Shown here piece after piece: positions 1 to 5,637 of a stretch of 15,141 bases of DNA. Under the pieces are notes generated by a model. The model was not told where the DNA came from, did not search any database, and was given only the letters and a program-made list of their open reading frames with translations. The position numbers and the translations under genes were made by a program. Every line of letters starts with the position of its first letter. Positions within the stretch are counted from its first letter, which is position 1. The DNA is from an uncultured Clostridia bacterium. Its GTDB lineage: Bacteria > Bacillota > Clostridia > Christensenellales > Aristaeellaceae. The DNA lies in NCBI GenBank assembly GCA_946626395.1, contig CAMOUF010000099.1:1-15141 (forward strand), in the 5' to 3' direction.

Positions 1-35
1 GGAGGTCGCGAGTCCGAGCCTCGTCTACCGCTCCA
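1..35 (+). tRNA. tRNA-Gly, 3' part only (cut by window edge)
   Basis: Only the 3' end of a tRNA lies in the window. The T arm is seen as stem GCGAG, loop TCCGAGC, stem CTCGT, followed by acceptor strand CTACCGC, discriminator T and an encoded CCA at 33-35. The T discriminator and the acceptor sequence (which would pair with GCGGTAG) are typical of bacterial tRNA-Gly. The anticodon is outside the window, so the amino-acid identity is inferred. The T-loop begins TCC rather than the usual TTC, which is unusual. Confidence 0.75.
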
Positions 36-43
36 TTTTTTAA

Positions 44-115
44 GGCGCCATAGCCAAGTGGTAAGGCGAAGGTCTGCAAAACCTTTATGCTCCGGTCCGA
101 ATCCGGATGGCGCCT
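44..115 (+). tRNA. tRNA-Cys (GCA anticodon)
   Basis: A complete cloverleaf is visible. The acceptor stem GGCGCCA (44-50) pairs with TGGCGCC (108-114) and the discriminator is T (115). The anticodon arm AAGGT-CTGCAAA-ACCTT carries GCA, which reads Cys codons. The T arm is TCCGG-TCCGAAT-CCGGA. CCA is not encoded: the bases after the discriminator are CTT, so CCA must be added by nucleotidyltransferase, unlike the tRNA just upstream. It lies 8 bases after the tRNA-Gly and is followed within 10 bases by a terminator, so the two are probably the end of one tRNA transcript. Confidence 0.96.
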
Positions 116-121
116 CTTGAG

Positions 122-146
122 CCTCTGCATTGAGCAGAGGTTTTTT
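122..146 (+). terminator. Intrinsic terminator of the tRNA operon
   Basis: The stem CCTCTGC (122-128) and GCAGAGG (134-140) has a 5-base loop and is followed by six Ts (141-146). It sits directly after tRNA-Cys on the same strand. Confidence 0.92.
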
Positions 147-205
147 GTTTGCCGTCTTTTTCCGTTTCCTCTCCCCCGCTTTTTCAGGTTCTATTCCTGC
201 CTCAT

Positions 206-233
206 AAAAATATCCCCCGCGCAATTGCGGGGG
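206..233 (-). terminator. Intrinsic terminator of the GH27/zinc-ribbon transcript
   Basis: CCCCCGC (214-220) pairs with GCGGGGG (227-233). Read on the minus strand the hairpin is followed by a T-rich tail (complement of 206-211, ATATTTTT-like). It lies 15 bases beyond the stop of the 69-residue zinc-ribbon gene. Confidence 0.85.
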
Positions 234-247
234 AAAGAACACTTATG

Positions 248-457
248 TCATGGGTTGCCAGGCGGATCAAACAGGGTGCAGCCCATCTTTTTAAAATATG
301 CGATTCTCTCCAGGATCTCCTCCGGGGTCACTTCAAAATACGCGGCCAGGCAATTCACGCAGTAATATTCCGTGCTGCCCCGGTTGACGAGCTTTTTCGT
401 TACGGCGATTTCATCCCGCGTCAGCGCCCTTCCGCAGCGGAAGCAGCGCTCCTTCAT
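248..457 (-). CDS. 69-aa zinc-ribbon protein, function unknown
   Basis: This small cytoplasmic protein has two CxxC pairs: CFRCG at residues 5-9, and CVNC about 24 residues later after YY. Together these fit one treble-clef or zinc-ribbon metal site. The C-terminal half (AAYFEVTPEEILERIAYF) is helix-forming, and the protein ends in a KMGCTLF segment and a short proline-rich tail. The ATG overlaps the stop of the upstream alpha-galactosidase gene (ATGA), so the two are translationally coupled; AAAGG just upstream can serve as the ribosome binding site. I recall similar short proteins only as hypothetical proteins in Firmicutes. Whether it is related to sugar metabolism or simply cotranscribed cannot be told. 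The clear overlap and following terminator make it a real gene. Confidence 0.82.
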   Translation of the reverse strand: MKERCFRCGRALTRDEIAVTKKLVNRGSTEYYCVNCLAAYFEVTPEEILERIAYFKKMGCTLFDPPGNP

Positions 458-1635
458 GCCTTTATCATCCTGGCCAGCAGCACCCGGCTGCCGTGAGCGG
501 GCAGCTTCACATGAAAGTAATCCCGGTGGCAGCCCAAATCCTCGCCGGTGATGGCGTCGGTCAGGTGCAAGGCCACGCCGCTTCCATAAGGCAGGCCGGC
601 GTCGGCGAAAATGCAGGGGATTTCCCCGGAGGCGGGAGCGAAGTTGAAATAACCCAGGGCAAATTCTCCGCCGCTTAAATGCTTAAACAGGGTCAGCCCG
701 CTGTCCGGGTACTCATGCCACCAGGAATTGGTTTCCGGGTCGTAATCATTATTCAGCCCCCGGCCCCGGTACACGGGATACGGCGGGCGGCATTCCCCGT
801 CCTGATTGATCCGAAGCAGGCCGGGGTTCTTTACCAGGCTCTCGGAGAAAGCCGTCATGTTTCTCACGTCGCCTCCCAGCATCAGCGGCGCGCTGAGCAT
901 GCACCACAGGGCGAACTGGGTTTGGTAATCCATATCGGTGCAGGCTTGACCCAGGGCCACGTTCCCTTTGCCGTACATGCCCACGGTGAGCATATCAATA
1001 TCGTTAAAGCAGTATGCGCCGCTCATGCAGAAGTTATCCAGCTGGGAGCGGGCAATAGAGGAAAAGGACTTGAAATTGTCCTGGATATCGCCGGTGGAGC
1101 GGTACATATGTGCGCCCAGGGATTTCATCCATTTCCAAGGCTCGTTGGTGCCCCAGTTGCAGGCGGCGAACAGGATGTCCCTCCCGGTGGCTTTCAGGGC
1201 CATGGACATGGTGGCGTAGCGGTTTTTGCCATCAGCACTGGCGGGGAAATTGCAAAAATCGTATTTCAGATAGTCCACGCCCCAGTCGGCAAAGGTCTGA
1301 GCGTCCACAAATTCGTGGTCATAGGAGGAGGGATAGCCCGCGCAGGTCTGGACCCCCGCACAGGAATACATGCCGAACAGGAAGCCCAGGGAATGTACGT
1401 AATCAGACAAGGCCTTCATCCCATGAGGGAATTTTTCGGGGTCGGGCACCAGCCGTCCCTGTTCGTCCCGCTCCTTCAGGCTCCAGCAGTCGTCGATCAC
1501 GATATATCGGTAGCCTGCCTCAAGGTAGCCCTTTTCCTTCATCACCCGGGCGGTTTCCCGGATCAGATCATCGGAAATATTGGGGCCGAAGGTGTTCCAG
1601 CTGTTCCAGCCCATGGGCGGCGTGAGCAAATGCAT
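454..1635 (-). CDS. Glycoside hydrolase family 27 alpha-galactosidase
   Basis: The 393-residue protein hydrolyses terminal alpha-1,6-galactosyl groups (melibiose, raffinose, galactomannan side chains) with retention of configuration. The GH27 signature starts at residue 7 (PMGWNSWN). YIVIDDCW follows at about 44-51, then KYDFC with nucleophile Asp126. RSTGDIQD contains Asp183, which aligns with the acid/base Asp of family members such as human GLA. The second half (about 300-393) is the usual C-terminal beta-sandwich. There is no signal peptide, so it should act on imported oligosaccharides in the cytoplasm. The start ATG at 1635 follows AGAAAGGATG about 10 bases upstream. No clear promoter lies between it and the upstream secreted-protein gene, only a hairpin, so it may be reached by read-through. 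It overlaps the 69-aa zinc-ribbon gene by 4 bases. A GH36 enzyme is unlikely given the length and signature. Confidence 0.95.
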   Translation of the reverse strand: MHLLTPPMGWNSWNTFGPNISDDLIRETARVMKEKGYLEAGYRYIVIDDCWSLKERDEQGRLVPDPEKFPHGMKALSDYVHSLGFLFGMYSCAGVQTCAGYPSSYDHEFVDAQTFADWGVDYLKYDFCNFPASADGKNRYATMSMALKATGRDILFAACNWGTNEPWKWMKSLGAHMYRSTGDIQDNFKSFSSIARSQLDNFCMSGAYCFNDIDMLTVGMYGKGNVALGQACTDMDYQTQFALWCMLSAPLMLGGDVRNMTAFSESLVKNPGLLRINQDGECRPPYPVYRGRGLNNDYDPETNSWWHEYPDSGLTLFKHLSGGEFALGYFNFAPASGEIPCIFADAGLPYGSGVALHLTDAITGEDLGCHRDYFHVKLPAHGSRVLLARMIKA

Positions 1636-1676
1636 GTGCTTCTCATCCTTTCTGTGGTTTGATAGATTGAAATGAA

Positions 1677-1716
1677 GAAGGGAAACCGCTCTCCCATTTT
1701 CGATCGGTTTCCCTTC
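1677..1716 (-). terminator. Hairpin between secreted SH3b gene and GH27 gene (weak terminator)
   Basis: GAAGGGAAACCG (1677-1688) and CGGTTTCCCTTC (1705-1716) form a perfect 12-bp stem with a 16-base loop. On the minus strand the sequence after the stem is TTCATTTCAATC, only moderately U-rich. It could therefore be a partial terminator that lowers, rather than abolishes, transcription into the GH27 gene. Confidence 0.6.
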
Positions 1717-1725
1717 AATGATCCG

Positions 1726-2652
1726 TTAATAACGTTCGCACCGGCCGGAGGCCACCCAGCAGTTCAAGCCGTTCTTTTCAATCAGGAACCAGTGCACGTG
1801 GCCGGTATCCAGAATGCGGCAGTCCAGCACGGTATACACCTCCCCCACGTCCAGGGTGGCCACCTGGGGGAAGTCTGTGCCGGGGCCGGAGCGGCCCTTG
1901 GTGGAGGTATGGAACTCATTATCGGCAATGCGGATACGCAGGCCGATATGATCAAAGCAGGGCTTGGTGCCCGCATAGGATGCCACCGCGGTGGGCGCCG
2001 GAGCCTGGCTGGGCACCGGCGAGGACGTTACAGTCACAGGCGCGGGGGCCGTCCCTGTATGGACAGGCGGGGTATAGGGCACATCCGTGGGCCGGGGAAC
2101 GGAGGTGGGCCGGGGTGTGGGCTCAAAATACTCAACAGGATTGGAGAAGGAAGAAGGCAGCACAGGCGCGCCACCGATAAAATCATCCCAGGAAAGGGGC
2201 GCGGCAGTGGGCGCTTCCGTCGCTTCCACTTCCGGCTCCGCTGTCAAATCCGGTTCCGTTTCTTGTTCCGGCTGCGCTTCCGGGGGCAATTCTATTTCCT
2301 CTTCCGCAGGCGCATCTGCCTGCGTTCCAAAGCGCACGTCCGTCCAGGGTGTTTCCTTGCTCTGGGTCAGCCCGAATTCATCCAGATAATACACCCGGGC
2401 CTTATATGTTCCCTCAGTCTGCCAGGCCAGATTCCATTCATTGGCCGTGCTCATCTCCGCCAAAACGATATGCTCCATCTCGTCCAGCATCACAAAGGTG
2501 TGAACAGCGCCTTCCTTATCATGAAAGATCACTTTGATCATCTGTCCGTCCAGGGTGATCACAGGATCATTCACTTCTTCGCCCAAGGCAGGCAGACACA
2601 GGACTGCTGTCATCAATATCCAGACACATAGCGCGATGGTCAATTTTTTCAT
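1726..2652 (-). CDS. Secreted protein with Pro-rich linker and C-terminal SH3b domain
   Basis: The 308-residue protein has an N-terminal signal peptide (KK, hydrophobic stretch to about residue 24, cleavage near ALG-EE). An N-terminal beta-rich domain of about 80 residues follows (27-105, no family recognised). A long Glu/Pro/Ala/Thr-rich linker covers about 112-230. The C-terminal segment (about 248-308) has an SH3b pattern: GRSGPGTDFPQVATLDVGE, VYTVLD, W-FLIEKNG, CWV. Bacterial SH3b domains usually bind peptidoglycan stem peptides or other wall components, so a cell-wall-associated role is inferred. There is no catalytic domain. The start is preceded by AGGGA at a normal distance. It has its own extended -10 promoter and a 5' leader with a strong hairpin, and is followed by a hairpin before the GH27 gene. 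Confidence 0.85.
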   Translation of the reverse strand: MKKLTIALCVWILMTAVLCLPALGEEVNDPVITLDGQMIKVIFHDKEGAVHTFVMLDEMEHIVLAEMSTANEWNLAWQTEGTYKARVYYLDEFGLTQSKETPWTDVRFGTQADAPAEEEIELPPEAQPEQETEPDLTAEPEVEATEAPTAAPLSWDDFIGGAPVLPSSFSNPVEYFEPTPRPTSVPRPTDVPYTPPVHTGTAPAPVTVTSSPVPSQAPAPTAVASYAGTKPCFDHIGLRIRIADNEFHTSTKGRSGPGTDFPQVATLDVGEVYTVLDCRILDTGHVHWFLIEKNGLNCWVASGRCERY

Positions 2653-2739
2653 TGGTTACGTCCCTGCTTTCTTCATACTGTAAACCACCCAAGAGATGAT
2701 TGCTTTTTGATTTCATTGCGCCCGGCTTCTTGATCAAAG

Positions 2740-2771
2740 CGCCCCGACGCTCAGCGGCCCCTTTCGGGGCG
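2740..2771 (-). promoter_or_regulatory. Leader hairpin upstream of the SH3b protein gene
   Basis: CGCCCCGA (2740-2747) and TCGGGGCG (2764-2771) form a perfect 8-bp GC-rich stem. A second, mutually exclusive hairpin GCCCC-TTTC-GGGGC (2757-2770) shares its 3' arm. Both lie in the roughly 120-base leader of the minus-strand transcript, only a few bases after the predicted start of transcription. No T-run follows, so this is not an ordinary terminator; an RNA-stability or attenuation role is possible. Confidence 0.5.
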
Positions 2772-2782
2772 ATACAAACAGT

Positions 2783-2812
2783 ATTATACCATATGTATAT
2801 ATGAAAATGGAA
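2783..2812 (-). promoter_or_regulatory. Sigma-A-type extended -10 promoter of the SH3b protein gene
   Basis: On the minus strand the -10 is TATAAT (2783-2788), preceded by TGG to give an extended -10 (TGnTATAAT). A weak -35 TTCCAT lies at 2807-2812 with an 18-base spacer. The surroundings are AT-rich. Transcription should begin near 2776. Confidence 0.75.
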
Positions 2813-2839
2813 GTATTTTGTTGAAATTATTTAGCCAGC

Positions 2840-2866
2840 AAAAAAGGCGGAATCCTCCGCCTCTTT
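2840..2866 (-). terminator. Bidirectional-looking intrinsic terminator
   Basis: GGCGGA (2846-2851) pairs with TCCGCC (2856-2861) across a 4-base loop. Six As precede it (2840-2845, giving six Us on the minus transcript) and CTTTTT follows on the plus side. It ends the small zinc-ribbon gene that stops at 2885. Confidence 0.88.
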
Positions 2867-2884
2867 TTGGAAAAAGCATACTGT

Positions 2885-3112
2885 TTACACCCTGCGCCCC
2901 GGCCTGGCATGAAGCATCACTTTCACTTTTCCGGAAAACCGCAGTTTGGCTACCAGATTTTTATCGTCCTGATTGCAGCGGGGGCAAATGCCCTGATAGG
3001 AAACATACCAGCAGTTTTTTCTGCGCAGATGCACGCCGCTCATTTCATTCAGACATGCCCGGCAAATGGGGCCGCCATACTCTTTCGTCAGCTTTTTCAT
3101 GGAAAGCAGCAC
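2885..3112 (-). CDS. Small two-CxxC zinc-ribbon protein, function unknown
   Basis: This is a basic protein of about 75 residues with CRAC and CPRC pairs about 25 residues apart, fitting a single zinc ribbon, and a basic C-terminus (KVKVMLHARPGRR). The frame stays open to an ATG at 3199. However, the only good ribosome binding site (AAGGAG, complement of about 3122-3127) lies 9 bases before a GTG at 3112, so I choose that start. The AAGGAG abuts an in-frame ATG at 3121, too close to serve it, and is about 21 bases from the ATG of MKKLTKEYGG. The gene is followed by a strong terminator and preceded by AT-rich sequence with a possible extended -10, so it appears monocistronic. A nucleic-acid-binding role is possible from the basic tail but is inference only. 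Confidence 0.65.
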   Translation of the reverse strand: MLLSMKKLTKEYGGPICRACLNEMSGVHLRRKNCWYVSYQGICPRCNQDDKNLVAKLRFSGKVKVMLHARPGRRV

Positions 3113-3212
3113 CGTGATCATCTCCTTGAAGCGTCCTCTGTTACGCTCCTGTTTTCCATACCTTATTCGACAGCCTCGTCCACTTTCCTGCCCAGGCAAG
3201 GAAAAGATTTAC

Positions 3213-3221
3213 ATTTTAACA
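3213..3221 (-). promoter_or_regulatory. Possible extended -10 promoter of the small zinc-ribbon gene
   Basis: The minus strand reads TGTTAAAAT, an extended -10 (TG-n-TAAAAT), with no convincing -35 hexamer at 17 bases. It lies about 100 bases before the chosen GTG. The interval contains a hairpin (TTTCCTGCC with GGCAAGGAAA, about 3184-3205, one bulge). This is a weak call. Confidence 0.35.
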
Positions 3222-3349
3222 GTTTTTTCTTTGTTTTCGGTTACAGTCAAGCTTTTTTATTCATCCTTCGCGGCATGTGTATGCCGTCTGGGAAAATATA
3301 TCTTTTTTCATTTGATCCATTATTTTCATTGAATAATTTTTAAAAATGA

Positions 3350-3378
3350 TTGAAATATAATAAAAGATTTGATATAAT
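3350..3378 (+). promoter_or_regulatory. Strong sigma-A promoter of the rho-like gene
   Basis: A -35 TTGAAA (3350-3355), a 17-base spacer and a perfect -10 TATAAT (3373-3378) are embedded in AT-rich DNA. The start point should be near 3385, leaving a leader of about 260 bases before the rho start codon. Confidence 0.85.
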
Positions 3379-3384
3379 GTGTTT

Positions 3385-3647
3385 ATGAATCTTGAAGTTT
3401 TTAAGGAGCAGAATGGTTGAGAAGAATGTCACATGATTTGAATCATTGAATGAAGGTAATCAAACAAAAAGGGTGTTTCCTGTTTTATTCCATGATGCCG
3501 CTTATAAACGAAAGCTTCCGCAAAATGGCAAAAAGTCTGAACCGTTGATGGGTTTTCCCCAGGGTCTTTCCGGTTTATTCGGTTTAGAGAAGGGTTTATA
3601 TTCAATTATTCCAAATATCTGTTTTCAGCGAATCAAGGAGGAAATGA
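3385..3647 (+). promoter_or_regulatory. Long 5' leader of the rho-like gene
   Basis: About 260 bases lie between the predicted transcription start and the ATG. I see no intrinsic terminator and no recognised riboswitch. An open frame from 3446 to 3664 runs through it but has no ribosome binding site, so I do not call it. Leaders of rho genes are used for Rho-dependent autoregulation in other bacteria such as E. coli; a similar role here is inference. AAGGAGG (3635-3641) is the ribosome binding site, 6 bases before the ATG. Confidence 0.5.
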
Positions 3648-5519
3648 ATGAGCGAGTTATTTGAAAACATGTCAGTGATCGAGCTGCGTCAAAAAGCCAA
3701 GGAAATGGGTGTAAAGCTGGGCGCGGGCATCAACAAGCAAGGGATTATCGATAAATTAAAGGAGGCCTCCGCCCACGCTGCGGGAAACGCGCCTGAAACG
3801 CCCGAAGCTCCCCAGAACCCGGACAATCAGCAAACAGAAATGTTTTCCCGGCCGATTCGCAGCGCAGCGATCATTACGGACGACGAGGAAGCCGATGAGG
3901 ATACGCCGATTATGACCCCCTCCCCTGCGTCGCGGCTGACTCAGCGTCCCGCTCCCGCCCCCACCGGCGCGGCTGCCCCTGCCGGCTCCTCGCTGAGCTC
4001 CATTTCATCCAAGGCCCCAGCTTTCACCATGGAAGGTTCCCGGGCCTGGCATAATCCCCGCGCTTATCAAACCCAGACTGCCTATCAGCGGCCGCAGAAC
4101 AATTCCTCCTGGAACAAGCCGCAGCAGGCCGCGCAGGAGCAGCAGCGCTCCTATACCCGCCCGGATCCCCGGATGCAGCAGCGGCCACAGCAGCCAGCTT
4201 ATGTGAATCGTTTCGGCCCGGATCAGGGCCAGCAGGACAGCGAACCACAGTACCGCGGCTATAATGCTCCTGTCCAGCAGGATTACGCTGGCCGGGAAGG
4301 CAACCCCGCCGGAGGCTATGGCTATTCCCAGCAGCCCGGCTATACCCAGCATCGGGACGCCCCGATCAGCAATTCCGGGCTGTCTGATCTGCTGGCTGCC
4401 GGAGACTGCGGCGACGGCGAAGGCGTGCTGGAGCTGCATCCGGACGGCTATGGTTTTTTACGAAGCAGCCATTATCTGTCCGGCAGGCAGGATGTGTATA
4501 TTTCCAACGCCCAGATTCGCCGTTTTTCTCTGCGCACCGGGGATTATATCGTTGGCAAAACCCGGCCCCAGCGGGAAAACGACCGGTATGGCGCAATGCT
4601 GTTTATCACCGAAATCAACGGCATGGTTCCCGATGAATCTCCCAATCGTCCCCGCTTTGAGGATATGACGCCTATCTATCCCAAGAAGCGCATCGCTTTG
4701 ACCAATAAACGGGAGACCGATCCCGTGCTGCGCCTGATGGAATATCTTTGCCCCATTGGCTTTGGGCAGCGGGCGCTGCTGTCCTGCTCGGGAAGAGTAA
4801 ACCGGCTGGAACTGCTGAAAAAGCTGACGGCTGTGATCACCAGAAATTACAGCAAAGCGCACGTGATGATGGTGCTGCTGGACGAGCGGCCTGAGGAAAT
4901 CACAGAGCTGCAGGAAGCCGTCAGGGCTGATATGGCCTATGCGAATTTTGACGAACCCGCCGAGAACCAGGCCCGGGTGGCAGAACTTGCCATTGAACGC
5001 GCCATGCGCCTCACCGAGCAAAAGAAGGACGTGGTGATCCTTTGCGACAGCCTCACCAAACTGGGGCTGGCCGGGAACGCCATCTCCCCCGCTTCCGCCC
5101 GTTCCCTGAATGGCGGCCTGGCTGCCGGAGCCCTGAACAAAGCCAAGCGCTTTTTCGGCGCTGCTCGGAATACCCGGGAAGGCGGCAGTCTGACCATCAT
5201 TGCCACCATGATCAGCGACAGCACCAATGAATTGGAAGCCTCCATTCAGCAAGGTTTCCAGGGTACCAGCAACATGCGCTGCGTTCTGGAATACGTCGCT
5301 GACCGCCGCCTGGTACTCCAGCCCCAAGGCTGCGCTACCATCCATAATGAATGGCTGCTTTCCGATTTGGAGCAGGCTGTGGCCGAGCAGCTCCGGGAAA
5401 TGGCAAAGGACCTGACCCCTGCCGAAGCCATGAACGCTTATCTCCCCCTGCTAGAAAAAGCGGACAGCACAGAAGCTTTGGCCGCGCTGCTGAACAGCCC
5501 CGCAGAAGAGGAAAAATAA
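3648..5519 (+). CDS. rho: Rho-family transcription termination factor with degenerate ATPase site
   Basis: The 623-residue Rho homologue has a Rho N-terminal helix domain (about 5-41) and a roughly 200-residue P/Q/A/G/Y/R-rich disordered segment (about 46-245). A cold-shock-like RNA-binding domain follows, with RNP1 GFLR (269-272) and RNP2 DVYIS (282-286), then the RecA-like motor (about 350-600). Kept are the catalytic Glu (LLDERPEE, Glu413), the Walker B Asp (VVILCD, Asp467) and KRFFGAARN. Lost is Walker A: the usual APPKAGKT after GQR is CSGRVNRL (380-387), so the P-loop Gly, the catalytic Lys (now Arg386) and the Thr (now Leu387) are gone. By eye alignment the E. coli K283 position is Arg485, K326 is Glu528 and the arginine finger R366 is His566. 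Frame and length are undisturbed. Normal Rho is an ATP-driven hexameric RNA translocase; this one probably has weak or no ATP hydrolysis and may be a paralogue. It has its own promoter and terminator. Confidence 0.93.
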   Translation: MSELFENMSVIELRQKAKEMGVKLGAGINKQGIIDKLKEASAHAAGNAPETPEAPQNPDNQQTEMFSRPIRSAAIITDDEEADEDTPIMTPSPASRLTQRPAPAPTGAAAPAGSSLSSISSKAPAFTMEGSRAWHNPRAYQTQTAYQRPQNNSSWNKPQQAAQEQQRSYTRPDPRMQQRPQQPAYVNRFGPDQGQQDSEPQYRGYNAPVQQDYAGREGNPAGGYGYSQQPGYTQHRDAPISNSGLSDLLAAGDCGDGEGVLELHPDGYGFLRSSHYLSGRQDVYISNAQIRRFSLRTGDYIVGKTRPQRENDRYGAMLFITEINGMVPDESPNRPRFEDMTPIYPKKRIALTNKRETDPVLRLMEYLCPIGFGQRALLSCSGRVNRLELLKKLTAVITRNYSKAHVMMVLLDERPEEITELQEAVRADMAYANFDEPAENQARVAELAIERAMRLTEQKKDVVILCDSLTKLGLAGNAISPASARSLNGGLAAGALNKAKRFFGAARNTREGGSLTIIATMISDSTNELEASIQQGFQGTSNMRCVLEYVADRRLVLQPQGCATIHNEWLLSDLEQAVAEQLREMAKDLTPAEAMNAYLPLLEKADSTEALAALLNSPAEEEK

Positions 5520-5540
5520 TCATCCCTAAAATGAATAAAA

Positions 5541-5576
5541 GCGCCTTCTTCCGTCATTTGGGAGAAGGCGTTCTTT
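5541..5576 (+). terminator. Intrinsic terminator of the rho-like gene
   Basis: CGCCTTCT (5542-5549) pairs with AGAAGGCG (5563-5570), followed by TTCTTT. It lies 22 bases after the stop codon. Confidence 0.85.
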
Positions 5577-5598
5577 ATGCGCAGCCTGCGGCGCGCAT

Positions 5599-5624
5599 AA
5601 AAAACCCGCCCGAAGGCGGGATTT
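5599..5624 (-). terminator. Intrinsic terminator of the Cys-repeat protein gene
   Basis: CCCGCC (5605-5610), CGAA, GGCGGG (5615-5620). On the minus strand this is CCCGCC-TTCG-GGCGGG, a UUCG-tetraloop hairpin, followed by six Us (complement of 5599-5604). It also has ATTTTG on the plus side, so it may back up rho termination. Confidence 0.9.
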
Positions 5625-5637
5625 TGTTATGTGATTT

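Noticed and set aside
679..1662. 327-codon plus-strand frame opposite the GH27 gene
   Set aside because: It is antisense to catalytic motifs of a clear alpha-galactosidase and has no ribosome binding site.
3446..3664. 72-codon leader peptide overlapping the rho start
   Set aside because: There is no Shine-Dalgarno before the ATG, the composition is unremarkable, and the overlap with the rho start is explained by chance.
4770..4811. Frameshift or pseudogene as the explanation of the altered Rho P-loop
   Set aside because: The frame before and after is the same, the length matches family members, no alternative frame restores GKT, and the gene has an intact promoter, SD and terminator.
4458..5345. 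295-codon minus-strand frame inside rho
   Set aside because: It is antisense to conserved Rho motifs, with no start signals.
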